Assembly: GCA_019009955.1 (NCBI GenBank) | Contig: CM032231.1 | Span: 44,124,501 to 44,188,500 of the forward strand | Source: Riptortus pedestris | Taxonomy: Eukaryota > Arthropoda > Insecta > Hemiptera > Alydidae | DNA length: 64,000 bases | Reading direction: 5' to 3' | Shown here: positions 32,377-44,212 of the stretch, one piece after another | How the letters are laid out: each line of letters starts with the position of its first letter | How positions within the stretch are numbered: the stretch's first letter is position 1 | Notes under the pieces: generated by a model | The model's database searches: none | Seen by the model: the letters and a program-made list of their open reading frames with translations, nothing else | What the model was told of the DNA's origin: nothing | Translations under genes and position numbers: made by a program

Positions 32377-33080
32377 CTATAAACAAATAACAGCAGTAGG
32401 TAAGATTTTCCTTACATAATTTCCAAAATCATCTACATTAAAGTTATAACTATGCATGCGAGTCTCAAACTCTTTATTCTGTGGAAAAATACGTCTGTTT
32501 GTTGCTATAATAGTCGGTGTTTTAGTCACCGGTCTGTGTGTTTTATATTTTATGTTTGCAGAGATATTGGCCCCAGAAAAAGGAGTTTGAAGCTTTCGCT
32601 TCCGGTTCAACGGATGGTTCGTCCAACCGGTAGTCTATACAATCTTCGAATGGAAATTGAATACTTATTATAATTTCCAACTATTCCATAATTAATCATT
32701 AGTTCTGACAGCACAGACGAAAACCACGTTTTACCACAATCGGGAGGGCCATAGAATTCCATGAACATCCTTTTGCTAGATTTCTTCGAAAGTAATAAAT
32801 ATATCCTTGTTAGAAAACTGACTGAGGTAATATAATAACATAATAATGTTGTGCTTGAAATTCTAAAAATTCTTCCAAAAGTGAGATAGACGTAGTCGTA
32901 ATAATCTTCTAACACATTGCCATCTATTGAACTATATAATTTTAGAACGTTAGTGCCCAAATGTATATTACAAAGTTCAATAAACACATACGTCCTAACT
33001 TCTGTATGTATATATCCATTAATTGTATTAACACTGGATTCGAATTGGTTTATAGACCATAATCTGACTCTGACCATACC
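32377..33080 (-). pseudogene. Endogenous parvovirus-like NS1 (SF3 helicase) fragment
   Basis: Two overlapping minus-strand frames carry the halves of a superfamily 3 helicase as found in the NS1 replication protein of parvoviruses, densoviruses in insects. The upper frame (33077 to 32607) holds a Walker A loop, GPPDCGKT, in its C-terminal third. The lower frame (32610 to 32377) holds the motif C region with TPTIIATN and a following FETRM block. The two halves are in different frames, and the Walker B region between them is not recognisable, so there is at least one frameshift and probably a deletion. No start codon region, nickase domain or capsid gene is seen. This is a decayed endogenous viral element and not a functional gene. 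A bidnavirus or another SF3-encoding virus is an alternative source. Confidence 0.7.
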
Positions 33081-33247
33081 CTTGAACGGTATGCGAGAGA
33101 AATGGGAGTGATACCAATTAACTATCTAACGCAATGTACGCTCTTAGGGCCTTTTCTATCATTTTATCCATTTCAGTACTTGCTGTTTTGTTTTCTAACC
33201 AACGGATTAATACGGTACTTAAACATTAAAAACCCAAAGATAGGAAC

Positions 33248-33248
<1 letters not shown>

Positions 33249-33302
<54 letters not shown>
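33249..33302. repeat. (AT)n microsatellite
   Basis: About 27 AT units directly before the family 4 repeat copy. Confidence 0.95.
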
Positions 33303-33304
<2 letters not shown>

Positions 33305-33389
33305 GCTGATGTGGGTATAACTTCAACTACCGCTAGTAAACCGGAGGTAAAAAAACTGTAAAGGTTTGATCCCCGCCAAGTTCAGAACT

Positions 33390-33620
33390 ACTTCACGAGT
33401 TGGCAACCAGAGTGCGCTAGTGTCGCAGTGCTTGTGGATCAGCGGGAATCTATTGAGTCTGGTATGGTCGCACTTCCGATTATAACTCTCGTAGATCTCG
33501 ACCACAGGCTGACAGGGTGAACTTGACACAGACTCTCAGGGCACAACGGGGCCCATCAGTCTACTTGACATAACTCATTTTGGCTCCTCCTTAGTAAAGA
33601 GGGCTGTTCGTCGAATTAGA
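33390..33620 (-). repeat. Family 4 repeat copy (unclassified)
   Basis: GAGTGCGCTAGTGTCGCAGTGC, ATCAGCGGGAATCTATTGAG, CTGACAGGGTGAACTTGACA and CCCATCAGTCTACTTGACAT match 21455-21636 in inverse orientation and order at roughly two thirds identity by eye. It is GC-richer than its surroundings and has no coding domain. Confidence 0.55.
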
Positions 33621-33687
33621 CACTGACTTGGTAGAAAATCTGATCACTAATCCGGGGCGCCTAAATATAGCAAAGGAATACAATGCC

Positions 33688-33690
<3 letters not shown>

Positions 33691-33743
<53 letters not shown>
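33691..33743. repeat. (AT)n microsatellite
   Basis: About 26 AT units just before the start of a family 2 copy. Confidence 0.95.
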
Positions 33744-33751
<8 letters not shown>

Positions 33752-33766
33752 ATACAATCTCAGATA

Positions 33767-34600
33767 CCCGGCTTCGCCCGGGGAATTGATTTGAGACTGA
33801 ATGGTGACCTGTCGTTTCTGTGGATTTGTTAATAATAAAATTAATTTTTTCCTGTCCTCCATATTGTCATATTTCCCGTTTCCTGTGCATTATGCATAAA
33901 TTTAAATAATTTAAATAATAATGCACTCCTATCCGTCCCTAGAAATGTTAATATGGCTTGTTATAATGAAAGCGTTTGTGCTAATACATATACCGAGTTT
34001 TATTTATTTCGGTTGGGTCTTTTGTGCCAAATAAAATTTTTCACTTCCACTATAAGTTTTAGCGTATATCTCGTTTATAATTTGGTATACAAAAAAAGTG
34101 TATATAACAAAAGTTACTCTAAATAACAAACTAAACAACTTTTGTTATGTGCATTTTTGCCGAAAAACCAATAGGAAACGAAATATCGCTATTTTTAATT
34201 TCTGGCTTCCCTTATAACCCCCACTCCTGCCCGTCCCTAGAAATGTTAGTATAGCTTATTATAAGGAAGGAGTTAGTGCTAATACACATACCGAGTTTTA
34301 TTTAGTTCGGTTGAGTATTTTGTGCCAAATAAAATTGTTGACTTCCGCAGTAATTTTTAACGTATAACTCATTTATACTTAGGTATACGACAAAAGTGTA
34401 TATTACAAAAGTTACGCATACCAAGTATATACATACCAAGTTTCATAAAATTCAGTTCAGCCGTTTATGCGTGAAAAAGTAACAAACAAACAAACACACA
34501 TGAAAGAAACAAAATGCAGTTATGGTGTCTATGACATGTGAAACGAAAAGTTATTGTAAAAATTCGCAAAAAAAAAAATCAATGTACAGACAGAGGTTAC

Positions 34601-34641
<41 letters not shown>
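33767..34641 (+). mobile_element. Family 2 interspersed repeat, third copy
   Basis: Begins ATACCCGGCTTCGCCCGGGG, continues with two ~270-bp units (ACTCCTATCCGTCCCTAGAA; CCTTATAACCCCCACTCCTG), the ACCAAGTTTCATAAAATTCA and CAGCCGTTTATGCGTGAAAA blocks, (AAAC)n, CAGACAGAGGTTACAATT and an (AT)n tail at 34604-34641. It has the same order as the copy at 10097, so these are copies of one mobile family. Confidence 0.75.
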
Positions 34642-34644
<3 letters not shown>

Positions 34645-34837
34645 CTTCCATAAATGAATACGTTTAACAAATAATACTGTTAATAGGTGAAAAATTGTTA
34701 AAAACAGAAGTATGAATCATTTGTTTAAAAAATATACACTTAGCTCGTTGGAAATAAAAAGCTTAGTAAATTAAAAACAGTAATAGCTGTTTTATGGCCT
34801 CCGGAATGGCCCTTAGTAGGTGGTAGGGATAAAGGGA

Positions 34838-34990
34838 GGAGCTGGTGGAAGAGAGAGGGAAAGAGAGAGAACGGGAGAGAGAGTGAGAGAGGGGGAGAGA
34901 CGGAGCAGGAGGTGCGAGAGAGAGAGATTGGTGAGAGAGTGTGAGAAAGAGAGAGAGAGGTAGAGAGAGAGAGAGGAGAGGAGTGAGGGG
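34838..34990. repeat. GA-rich imperfect microsatellite
   Basis: About 150 bases of mostly GAGA with single-base interruptions. Open frames through it (Ser/Leu-rich on the minus strand) are artefacts. Confidence 0.9.
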
Positions 34991-35029
34991 GGAGGGCTGG
35001 AGTAGGAGCCTTCGTTTAGTATCCATAAA

Positions 35030-35440
35030 ATGGGCAGGAGTGCATGCGCAGTTTGTGTTCAGATGCAGTCCTCGGCCAGTGAAGATTCTAGTGCCCGATC
35101 ACTACAGGATTGACACTCTTCCAGTTAAGGTCTCCAGCTCTCCAGGTCCATTGCCCAGCTCCAGACCAGTCAGTCTCTGGCCAGCCACTATCTCAACAAC
35201 ACTGGGCTCACTACTCAAGCAGCCCTTTTATTTCAATTCCTTCCGGAAATCTCAAAACTGAATCTGCTTTAGACAGACAGTAATCTGAAACTCAGATTTA
35301 CTTTCCCACTCCTGCAGTTCTTCTGCCTCCCACCAAAAAAAAATAGTTAAGCTTTGCCTTCAACCTCTTGTAGCTGCTCCCGTTCCAGCTAACTACCAGG
35401 AGAGAATGATCCTGCAGGAGCTCTAACTCAATTTTAAGGT
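35030..35440 (+). promoter_or_regulatory. GC-richer candidate promoter and 5' noncoding exon
   Basis: About 400 bases clearly richer in G+C than the neighbourhood. It contains GTGCATGCGCAGT, close to an NRF1 site, at 35040-35052. It ends in a good donor, CAATTTTAAGGTAGGT (35441). No long frame is open. A transcription start with a first untranslated exon on the plus strand would fit, but a decayed mobile element is also possible. Confidence 0.35.
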
Positions 35441-35449
35441 AGGTGACCT

Positions 35450-36552
35450 CATATGCACTCCGGCTCTTTTATTTTTTATATATGTATATATATTGTCATG
35501 CATTTGTATTATTAAATTGAATATCACATCAAAAACTCAATCCCTGGCAGTTATATTCCATAATCCTGATAATCACTTGAGTAAACCAACGTACTTCAAT
35601 AAATTATTAATCGGCAAGAACAAAACTTAACACAGCATACCTAATTTTGATAAATAAAACATTTTGAGATAATTTTTACTTTTCTTTGCAGATATATAAG
35701 AATATTTATGAAACGAATTTAAGAATTCTCTTAAACCCAGGAGGTCAATTTGAAGTTTTTTTAATTATATTGAAGAGAAACATTCATATATGTTTTTTAA
35801 AATGCATTTAAACTTGATTTGAATGTAATACCCGTATCTATTAACAATTGAACTGTACCTCTTATATGTGTGTGTGAGTGTCTATGTTTACTAACTCTTT
35901 CAGTCAAAATATTAATGTGTTTGATGATGGTACATAAATTATTAAAAATTAGAAAAAATTATCTGTTGATAGAAAAATATAATTTTTAGAATCTCTGCAC
36001 AAATCAGAAATATGCCACAGATGTAGAAAGAGGAGACAGCCTACGGCACTAATTTCTTCCGAAAAAAAAAGAAAAATCATTGTCAAATTGCTGATAGCAC
36101 TTTCAGTAAGTTACAAACCACTTTTCTTCGTTCATATTAACTACTTTTTGTGACGTAAAATTCCAAATTACATTAAGAAATAGGAGCAACCTTTGGATAA
36201 GTAGCTGTCTTTGAGTCTTGGTAAGAGACGTGGCGTTGATAGTTCTACCACTATACATTTTATTTCTTATGTTTCACAGCATAAAATACTATTGTTTTTA
36301 AATGAAAAATAAATAAACTCCTAATATCCTATACATTATTAATTAATTGATGTTTGAAAGCATATGATTACTTTGTTTACAGTATTAAATATTACATTCT
36401 TGGGGCTACTTATTTTTTGACAATATCAAATAAACTATTATGCCAACATAATTCCTGTATAAAATGTTAAACTTCTTTTCTATCTATTTTATTGAAACTT
36501 TTATATATATATGTCTAATTTTTCTTGGATATTCACAAAATGTTAATTACAG
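35450..36552. other. No gene seen
   Basis: AT-rich sequence, possibly intronic if the flanking exon candidates are real. Confidence 0.35.
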
Positions 36553-36652
36553 TTATATTGGTGGCTTTATGGAGTGAGAATTTAGACTGGAGTAAGAAGG
36601 AAGACCATTTTAAAGGGCATACCGATCTAACAAACAATCAAGATGGAATAAG
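36553..36652 (+). other. Candidate noncoding exon A
   Basis: Acceptor GTTAATTACAG before it and donor AAGGTAAGATTT after it. It contains TTTAGACTGGAGTAAGAAGG. The same layout, with CAGACTGGAGTAGAAGAAAG and AAGGTAAGATTTT, recurs at 43379-43463, so the two are duplicates. No conserved reading frame links them. Confidence 0.35.
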
Positions 36653-37615
36653 GTAAGATTTCTTAATTTATAACTTCACGGAATATTTTTTTTTATTTAG
36701 TAAGATATAGCCTTTTTTCTTAATAGTGGCCCGTGTTCTCCAAATTTAAAGCATAAATCTGTTATTGTTCTGTTCTAATTAATTTTGAGGAAAGAACCAT
36801 TTGTTGTTTGTGGATATCATTCAACCGAAAACGAATGTTACTCAGGGTAATGTACCAATAACGACTTTTCATTTCTGGAATTGATACGCACCAATATTTT
36901 AGTTCCTTCAATGCCGCTGATAGGGTGAAAATCTTCGAATATGATTCCTACTTAGAAATAAAAGGTTCTTTGTGGATAAATCAATTTAAAACTTCAACAA
37001 ATGTAAGAAAAGATTGCCTTCATTTAGAATATATTAATGGTAGCCAGGAAATTAATGCTAACTTTTTATAGACTCCTTGATACACCGGAGATTACTAACT
37101 ATATTATGTTGGTTATTATAACTAATTATATTGGTTTGCCAAATCTAACACTTTGCACAACGGCTAAAAGAACACCGGCCACTTATTAGCTATAAGTTTT
37201 TTTTTTTTTTTCAGGTCCAGGATATGTAGCATGGTAAATTAATCATCAGGGTCATTACGTTATGAAATAATTTTGCATTACCTTAGACTGAAATTTTCTC
37301 ATGTATTTAAGGCTTTCATCAGAGTCTAAATATGAACAAAGTATGCAAGTCCCTATGCATATAGGTGTATTGAGAAAACTGATGTTATTAAATTACAAAA
37401 ACCTTCATAGTATTAAAATCTAGAGTTATTTAAAGAAACTACTGACATGCCAATAAAGGGGTTCAGAATATCTGATACAATATCACAATAGAACTCAGGT
37501 AAAAAGTATGAAATTTAAAAAATTTTTACGTCGAAAACTACATATGGTTCACACCACATGGTTCACGGGTGAACTGAAATAAAAATGTTAAAAACTTAAA
37601 AGATTAGGCAAAAAA
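36653..37615. other. No gene seen
   Basis: AT-rich, with a 12-base T run before a possible acceptor at 37215. Nothing else recognised. Confidence 0.35.
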
Positions 37616-37616
37616 A

Positions 37617-40448
37617 TGACCATTCCTTCATATTGCAAACTGACTATGACCATTCTTTCATATTGAAAACGGACTATGACCATTCTTTCATATTATAAAA
37701 GGACTATGACCATTCATTCATATTGCAAACGGACTGTGAACATTCTTTCATATTATAAACGTGCTATGACCGTTCATTCATATTGCAAACGGACTATGAC
37801 CATTCTTTCATATTATAAACGGACTATGACCATTCATTCATATTGCAAACGGACTATGACCATTCTTTCATATTATAAACGGACTATGACCATTCATTCA
37901 TATTGCAAACGGACTATGACCATTCTTTCACATTGAAAACGGACTATGACCATTCTTTCATATTATAAACGGACTATGACCATTCATTCATATTGCAAAC
38001 GGACTATGACCATTCTTTCATATTATAAACGGACTATGACCATTCATTCATATTGCAAACGGACTATGACCATTCATTCATATTATAAACGGACTATGAC
38101 CATTCATTCATATTGCAAACGGAGTATGAACATTCTTTCATAATGAAAATGGACTATGAAAACTCTTTCATATTCAAACGGACTATGACCATTCATTCAT
38201 ATTGCAAACGGACAATGACCATTCTATCATACTGCAAACTGATTATGACCATTCTCTAATATTACAAACCGACCATGACCACTCGTTGATATTCAAAAGG
38301 ATTATGAACATTCTACCATATTGCAAATGGACTATGACCATTCATTCATATTGCAAACATAATTCAATCGTTCATTCATATATCGAACAGAATATGATCA
38401 TTCTTTCATATTGCAAACGGGCTATGACCATTCTTCCATAATGCAAAAAGACTATGCCTATTCTTTCATATTACAAACCGACTATGACAATTCTTTCATA
38501 TTGCAAACGGACTATTGCCATTCTATAATATTGGCAATGCACAATGACAACTCTTTCATAATGCAAACGGACTATGACCATTCCTACAAATTGCAAACGG
38601 ACTATGACCATTCTTTCATATTGCAAAAGAACTATGACCATTCTTGTATATTGCAAACGGGCTATGACCATTTATTCATATTATAAACGGACTATGACCA
38701 TTCATTCATATTGCAAACGGACTGTGAACATTCTTTCATAATGAAAATGGACTATGAAAACTCTTTCATATTCAAACGGACTATGACCATTCTTTCATAT
38801 TGCAAACGGACTATGACCATTCATTCATATTATAAACGGACTATGACCATTCATTCATATTGCAAACGGACTATGACCATTCTTTCATATTACAAACCGA
38901 CTATTACAATTCTTTCATATTGCAAACGGACTATGACCATTCTTTAATATTTCAAACGGACAATGATTAATTTTTCATATTACAAACCGACTATGACAAT
39001 TCTTTCATATTGCAAACGGACTATGACAATTCTTTCATATTGCAAACGGACTATGATCATTCTTACATATTGCAAACGGACTATGACAATTATTTCATAT
39101 TGCAAACGGACTATGACCATTCTTTTATATTTCAAACGGACAATGATCATTCTTTCATATTACAAACCGACTATGACCATGCTTTTATATTAAAAACGGA
39201 CTATGACCATTCATTCATATTGCAAACGGACTATGACCATTCTTTCATGTTGGAAATGGACTATGACCATTCATTCATATTGCAAACGGACAATGACCAT
39301 TCTATCATACTGCAAACTGACTATGACCATTCATTCATATTGCAAACGGACAATGACCATTCTTTCATATTATAAATGGACTATGACCATTCTTTCATTT
39401 ACCAAACGTACCGTGACTATTCTCTTATATTGCCAAAGAACTATGACCATTCTTTCATATTGCTAACGGATAATGACCATTATTTAATATTTCAAACGGA
39501 CTATGACCATTCTACAATATTGGAAATTGACAATGACCACCCTTTCATATTACAAACCGACTATGACAATTCTTTCATAATGCAAATGGACTATGGCCAC
39601 TCTTTCATATACAAACGGACTATGACCATTATTTTATATTGCAAAGGGATTATAACCATTCTTTCATATTGCAAACGGGCTATGACCATTCTTTTATATT
39701 GAAAATGCACTATGACCATTCCTACAAATTGCAAACGGACTATGACCATTCTTTCAAATTACAAACCCACTATAACCATTCTTTCATATTGCAAAAGGGC
39801 TACGACCATTCTTCCATATTGCAAACAGACTATGACCATTCTTTCATATTATAAACGGGCTATAACCATTCTCTCATATTGCAAACGGACAATGACCATT
39901 CTATCATACTGCAAACTGATTATGACCATTCTCTAATATTACAAACCGACCATGACCACTCGTTGATATTCAAAAGGATTATGAACATTCTTCCATATTG
40001 CAAATGGACTTCGACCATCCATTCGCAATGCAAACATAATTCAATCGTTCATTCATATATCGAACAGAATATGATCATTCTTTCATATTGCAAACGGGCT
40101 ATGACCATTCTTCCATAATGCAAAAAGACTATGCCTATTCTTTCATATTACAAACTGACTATGACAATTCTTTCATAATGAAAATGGACTATGAAAACTC
40201 TTTCATATTGCAACGGACTATTACCATTCTTTCATATTGCAAACGGACTATGGCCATTCTTTCATATTGCAAACTAACTATGACCACTCTTTCTAATTGC
40301 AAACGGACTATAACCATTCTTTCATATTGCAAGTGGATTATGACCATTCTTTCATTTTGCAAAGGAACTATGACCATACTTTCATATTTTAATCGGACTA
40401 TGGCCATTCTTTCATATTGCATACGGATTATGACCATTATTTCATATT
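37617..40448. repeat. 30-bp satellite array, about 94 units
   Basis: The unit is 30 bp; its first 20 bases are close to GGACTATGACCATTCTTTCA. About 2.83 kb long. Because 30 is divisible by three and stop codons are rare in the unit, several plus frames and some minus frames stay open for 60-140 codons and encode decapeptide repeats such as MTIHSYCKRT. These are not genes. Higher-order structure is visible: at 37680-38110 units alternate strictly (60-bp pair), and a diagnostic ~287-bp run of variants at 38211-38497 recurs at 39888-40174. Confidence 0.95.
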
Positions 40449-41702
40449 CCTTTCCCTGTACACATTTATTTTTGCTGAATTTTCCTCGTTGCAGTGAATT
40501 AGCTATCTTTTAGAGTCTTACTCATTTCCAATGGATCCATGTATGGATAGTATCAATATCCAATGGTTGGAGCACACAACATGAAAATATATTCCCACGT
40601 TAGAGGGATACTCTGCGTGGAAACAGGAAAAAAAAAAAATAAGGAATAATTATAATAAATTAGGAATCAATCAGGTATGAACGTTTTCGGTGATGTAGAC
40701 CTCTATCTTCAAAGCTATTGCACTGCTTTCAGGACGCAACATTTGACGAGAATTGTCTCAATAAATTTAGTGCAATATCTTTGATGATAAAAGCTTGAAA
40801 CTTTTATTATTATTATTTATAGATAGGTGAATGATATATAACCTTCTACACTAAAATTTTCAATTTTAGACAGCAATCCACCTATCAGTGTTCGGCAAAA
40901 ATAAGAAGAATGGTTTAAATCTGAATAGTGAATAATATTTTCCTTTATTCAATGGATAACCTAATTTTTTATTTATATTCATTGTTCAATAAGACTGATT
41001 TATTTTTACCTATTTACATAGGTTTGTTCTTCTAAATATCATCTTTCTCGCAGACATTACGTAAAAAAAAAAGTTTGTTCTTATACACGATAATATTCTT
41101 TGAGTTTTGGAATCGCTTCATGACTTCTTCATCAGACGAAAGCTGAAAATGTTATTTTACAATAACATTTTCAGCTTTTAATTTGAAATAGTTTTATTGT
41201 TGCCCAATACCTCTTTCATATTTCGAATTTGATGATTATGAAATAATTTATTTTTTTTGGTTTATGGTAATAATAACTGGATCACTACTGTGTCCATGAT
41301 TTTTTTCCCTAGCATCATTACTAGAAAAATGCAAATCATGAATTATTTTATTTTTTATTGGAGCTTCAGCTAGCGATGACGCTGCTCAAAACCAAAGCTT
41401 CATAAATTTAAACAACAACCAAAATTAATTTAAACGAAATGAAATCTAACAGAAAAACACAAACAAAGCAGAAATGCAATACAAAAACACATATGAAATA
41501 CAAATACAAAAATGGAACATAGCAAAGACAAAAACTGTCTTTTTGATACTGAAGTGTAATGGGTATGTATAGGCTACTTCACTGAGTAATTGATGTAGGT
41601 CGTGAGGTATCTGTGAATGATCTCCTCTCTTGCAGTCTGTCAGTATGTGTTTTATTGTAAGAGTCAACTTCCATACAATGCATTTGGTCTGCTCCCTGTT
41701 TT
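40449..41702. other. No gene seen
   Basis: AT-rich. It contains a perfect 18-bp inverted repeat at 41139-41178 (separate entry). Confidence 0.4.
41139..41178. repeat. Perfect 18-bp inverted repeat, 4-nt loop
   Basis: AAAGCTGAAAATGTTATT at 41139-41156 is the exact reverse complement of 41161-41178 around TTAC. No adjoining T-run or gene suggests a terminator. It may be a collapsed pair of transposon ends. Confidence 0.9.
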
Positions 41703-41748
41703 TAGTTGATTCCCCTTAAGGGAAATCCGCTTTCGAGGTTGTATTCCT
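41703..41748 (-). mobile_element. Helentron-like 3' end fragment
   Basis: CCCCTTAAGGGAAATCCGCT followed by TCGAGGTTGTATTCC matches the hairpin end and the next ~20 bases of minus-oriented copies. Confidence 0.65.
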
Positions 41749-42757
41749 TAAATAGCAATGAGTAAGGAAAGAGTGGCCTATGCGGGCCTTCATTATATCA
41801 CTTCTTTCTCCTTGTATATGTTACAACTTTATTAGTCCGTGTGAATACAGTCGATTTAATTTGTCGTAGTTTGTTGTCTGCTTGTAGCCATTTATGTTTC
41901 CAAACTTGTAGTCAGTTAGTTGTTGAAGATTTTAAGAATACATGCAATGCTCCATTGAATGGTAGGTAACAGTTAACACACAAAACATTCAAATAATCCT
42001 TTATCTTGAATCATATAAGGAAAATTGGTAGTAATAAGTTCTGGCTGAGACAAATAAAATAATTTAGCTGGTTATGGATAATTTTAAAATATCCTTAATT
42101 TTTTACGAATATTTATGAACCGGAATTGCGATTTTTAAGAGAGAAATGTGGGGTTGTTTTCTGGTAGTAAAAATGAACAAAAAACGGATTGTCCTTTGCT
42201 ACCACTATAACTGTATTTACATTTGGCATACATCTTACAAAATGAGTATGAATTGACGGCATCTTAACAAAAATAATTAATAACAGAATAAACGGATTAG
42301 TCTTTGAGCTTAGATTCGACCTATTATAATGTTCTCCTAGTATATTTAAGATAAAAGAAAAGTAAATAGGGAACTGAAATATAATTGTATTACTTTGTCA
42401 AGTAAAAAGTAATTTCAAAAGTTCGTTATTCATTGCGAATGAATAAGAACAATGATGGATGGTTAATGAATTGTACCATGAATAAAAACAAAGCTACTGC
42501 CTGAATAACTGAATAAATGGGTAAATTACTATACAATAAAAATGGAGATCCAATTCATTAGTGAACAAGTTATTGATTGAATAATGCACTATTCCGCCTA
42601 CCTGTTCTATTCATTCCCTCCATCCGATCTAACGCATATTTCTGGTCTGCCTGACTCCCGAGACACGTTTCTTCCTACTGAGATCTTATTACAGTAGAAG
42701 GCCCAAAATTAGTAAGATCCTTATGACGTAACAGCTGTAACAGGTGACCTGCATCTG
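41749..42757. other. No gene seen
   Basis: AT-rich sequence with no recognisable feature. Confidence 0.4.
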
Positions 42758-42759
42758 AA

Positions 42760-43222
42760 GTTATAGCTAGGTAAAAACCTAGGCCTGTAGCTAGGTAAAA
42801 CCTAGGCCTGTAGCTAGGTGAAAACCTAGGCCTGTAGCTAGGAGAAAACCTAGGCCTGTAGCCAGGTGAAAACCTTACCCTTGTAGCTAGGTAAAACCTA
42901 GGCCTGTAGCTAGGTGAAAACCTAGACCTTGTAGCTAGGTAAAACCCCAGGCCTTGTAGCTAGGTAAAAACCTTACCCTTGTAGCTTGGTAAAACCTTGG
43001 CCTGTAGCTAGGTGAAAACCTAGGCCTGGAGCTAGGTAAAAACCTTACCCTTGTAGCTAGGTAAAACCTAGGCCTGTAGCTAGGTGAAAACCTAGGCCTG
43101 TAGCTAGGTGAAAACCTTACCCTTGTAGCTAGGTAAAACCTAGGCCTGTAGCTAGGTGAAAACCTAGGCCTGTAGCTAGGTGAAAACCTTACCCTTGTAG
43201 CTAGGTAAAACCTAGGCCTGTA
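42760..43222. repeat. 24-bp minisatellite with hairpin units, about 19 copies
   Basis: The unit is close to GTAGCTAGGTGAAAACCTAG plus GCCT, with 23- and 25-base variants. AGCTAGGT and ACCTAG within a unit are inverted repeats, so each unit can form a small stem. A variant unit with CCTTACCCTT recurs about every three units. A 111-codon minus frame with RPRFYLATRVRF repeats is an artefact of the array. Confidence 0.9.
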
Positions 43223-43378
43223 GTTTTCAGAGCCGCGTAATATTCTACGCAATGAGCAACAGGCTCCCAACCTCTACATCACATTTGATTTAAAGTTTTG
43301 GTAATTTTGTTAACACTCTTATTATAACTTATAATTTATATTTATTTGTTTGAATTTTGTAATTAAACCAAATTTTAG

Positions 43379-43463
43379 ATTTATTTGGCCCGAAAGCGGT
43401 ATTCAGACTGGAGTAGAAGAAAGAAACTCTCTCTAATTTTTCTGCAAAACCTGCTGTAGTAAG
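43379..43463 (+). other. Candidate noncoding exon B
   Basis: Acceptor CCAAATTTTAG before it and donor AAGGTAAGATTTT after it. It shares the CAGACTGGAGTAGAAGAAAG block and the exon-end context with candidate exon A at 36553-36652. Tandem duplicate exons of a 5' UTR, or two copies of an unrecognised repeat, would both explain it. Confidence 0.35.
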
Positions 43464-44169
43464 GTAAGATTTTCAATCTTATTGCACCTTTTTATATATT
43501 TATCAATATATTTTAGAATTTTGTAACAGGTATTTTTTGTGCTAAAGGATGGAAGCCAAAGGACCTGAGTCTCATGATAAAGATTGGTTCTCATCATGAG
43601 AGGCTTCTGTTGTTCAGTTTAGTGTCACTTGAAAAATATTAGCAAATCTAATTTAATTTATTTACTCTAAAATGCATATACTAAATGTAGCAACCACTCG
43701 AGTACACATTTTAAACAGGTTTCTGTTACAGTTATAAAGTATTTGTCCTTAAGGAGCAGAATCAATACTCTAGCTTTAGCAAGTGTGATCAAAGTACGGA
43801 TCGTGTTCGTCAATGCAACAATTATATCAAAGAGAGGATGAGGATTTAGGCTTTAGGAGAGCAAAATGCTGGTTTAGAATCACAAATATCTTCGTTATTA
43901 CACGTTGTTTTGAAAATTGGCACTATAACCAATCTCATTCATCGAGTAATTTCACGAAATTGATATTCTGTACTTTGTTTTCCCGAGAACATTAACGAAT
44001 TTAATTTCTTTCAATTGTCAGTGTATCCTCTTTCTTTCTCATGAGATATTCAAATTACTCCACTATATCACATAATCCCTGGCTATTGCTAATAGGGAAA
44101 GAGGACAGTCAAAAGAATATAATACAGCGTCATAGAATCGCTACAGGAGCTCCTGGACCAAGTTCTTTT
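43464..44169. other. No gene seen
   Basis: AT-rich; a 60-codon frame at 43813-43995 has no domain. Part of it (ATCACAAATATCTTCGTTATT onward) faintly resembles Helentron-like body sequence. Confidence 0.35.
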
Positions 44170-44212
44170 TGCAGATTTCCCTTAAGGAAATTAGCTACTG
44201 AGGTTGTATCCA
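44170..44212 (-). mobile_element. Helentron-like 3' end fragment
   Basis: GCAGATTTCCCTTAAGGAAA followed by TTAGCTACTGAGGTTGTATCC matches the hairpin terminus and the adjacent conserved block of minus-oriented copies. Confidence 0.65.

Noticed and set aside
37617..40448. CRISPR array
   Set aside because: Repeats are contiguous with no unique spacers, and the genome is eukaryotic.
37676..40513. Multiple 60-140 codon open frames with MTIHSYCKRT-type decapeptide repeats
   Set aside because: They are open only because the 30-bp satellite unit is a multiple of three and poor in stops; frames exist on both strands and there is no start, splice or domain support.
42935..43270. 111-codon minus-strand frame with RPRFYLATRVRF repeats
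   Set aside because: It is read through the 24-bp minisatellite; no independent coding evidence.
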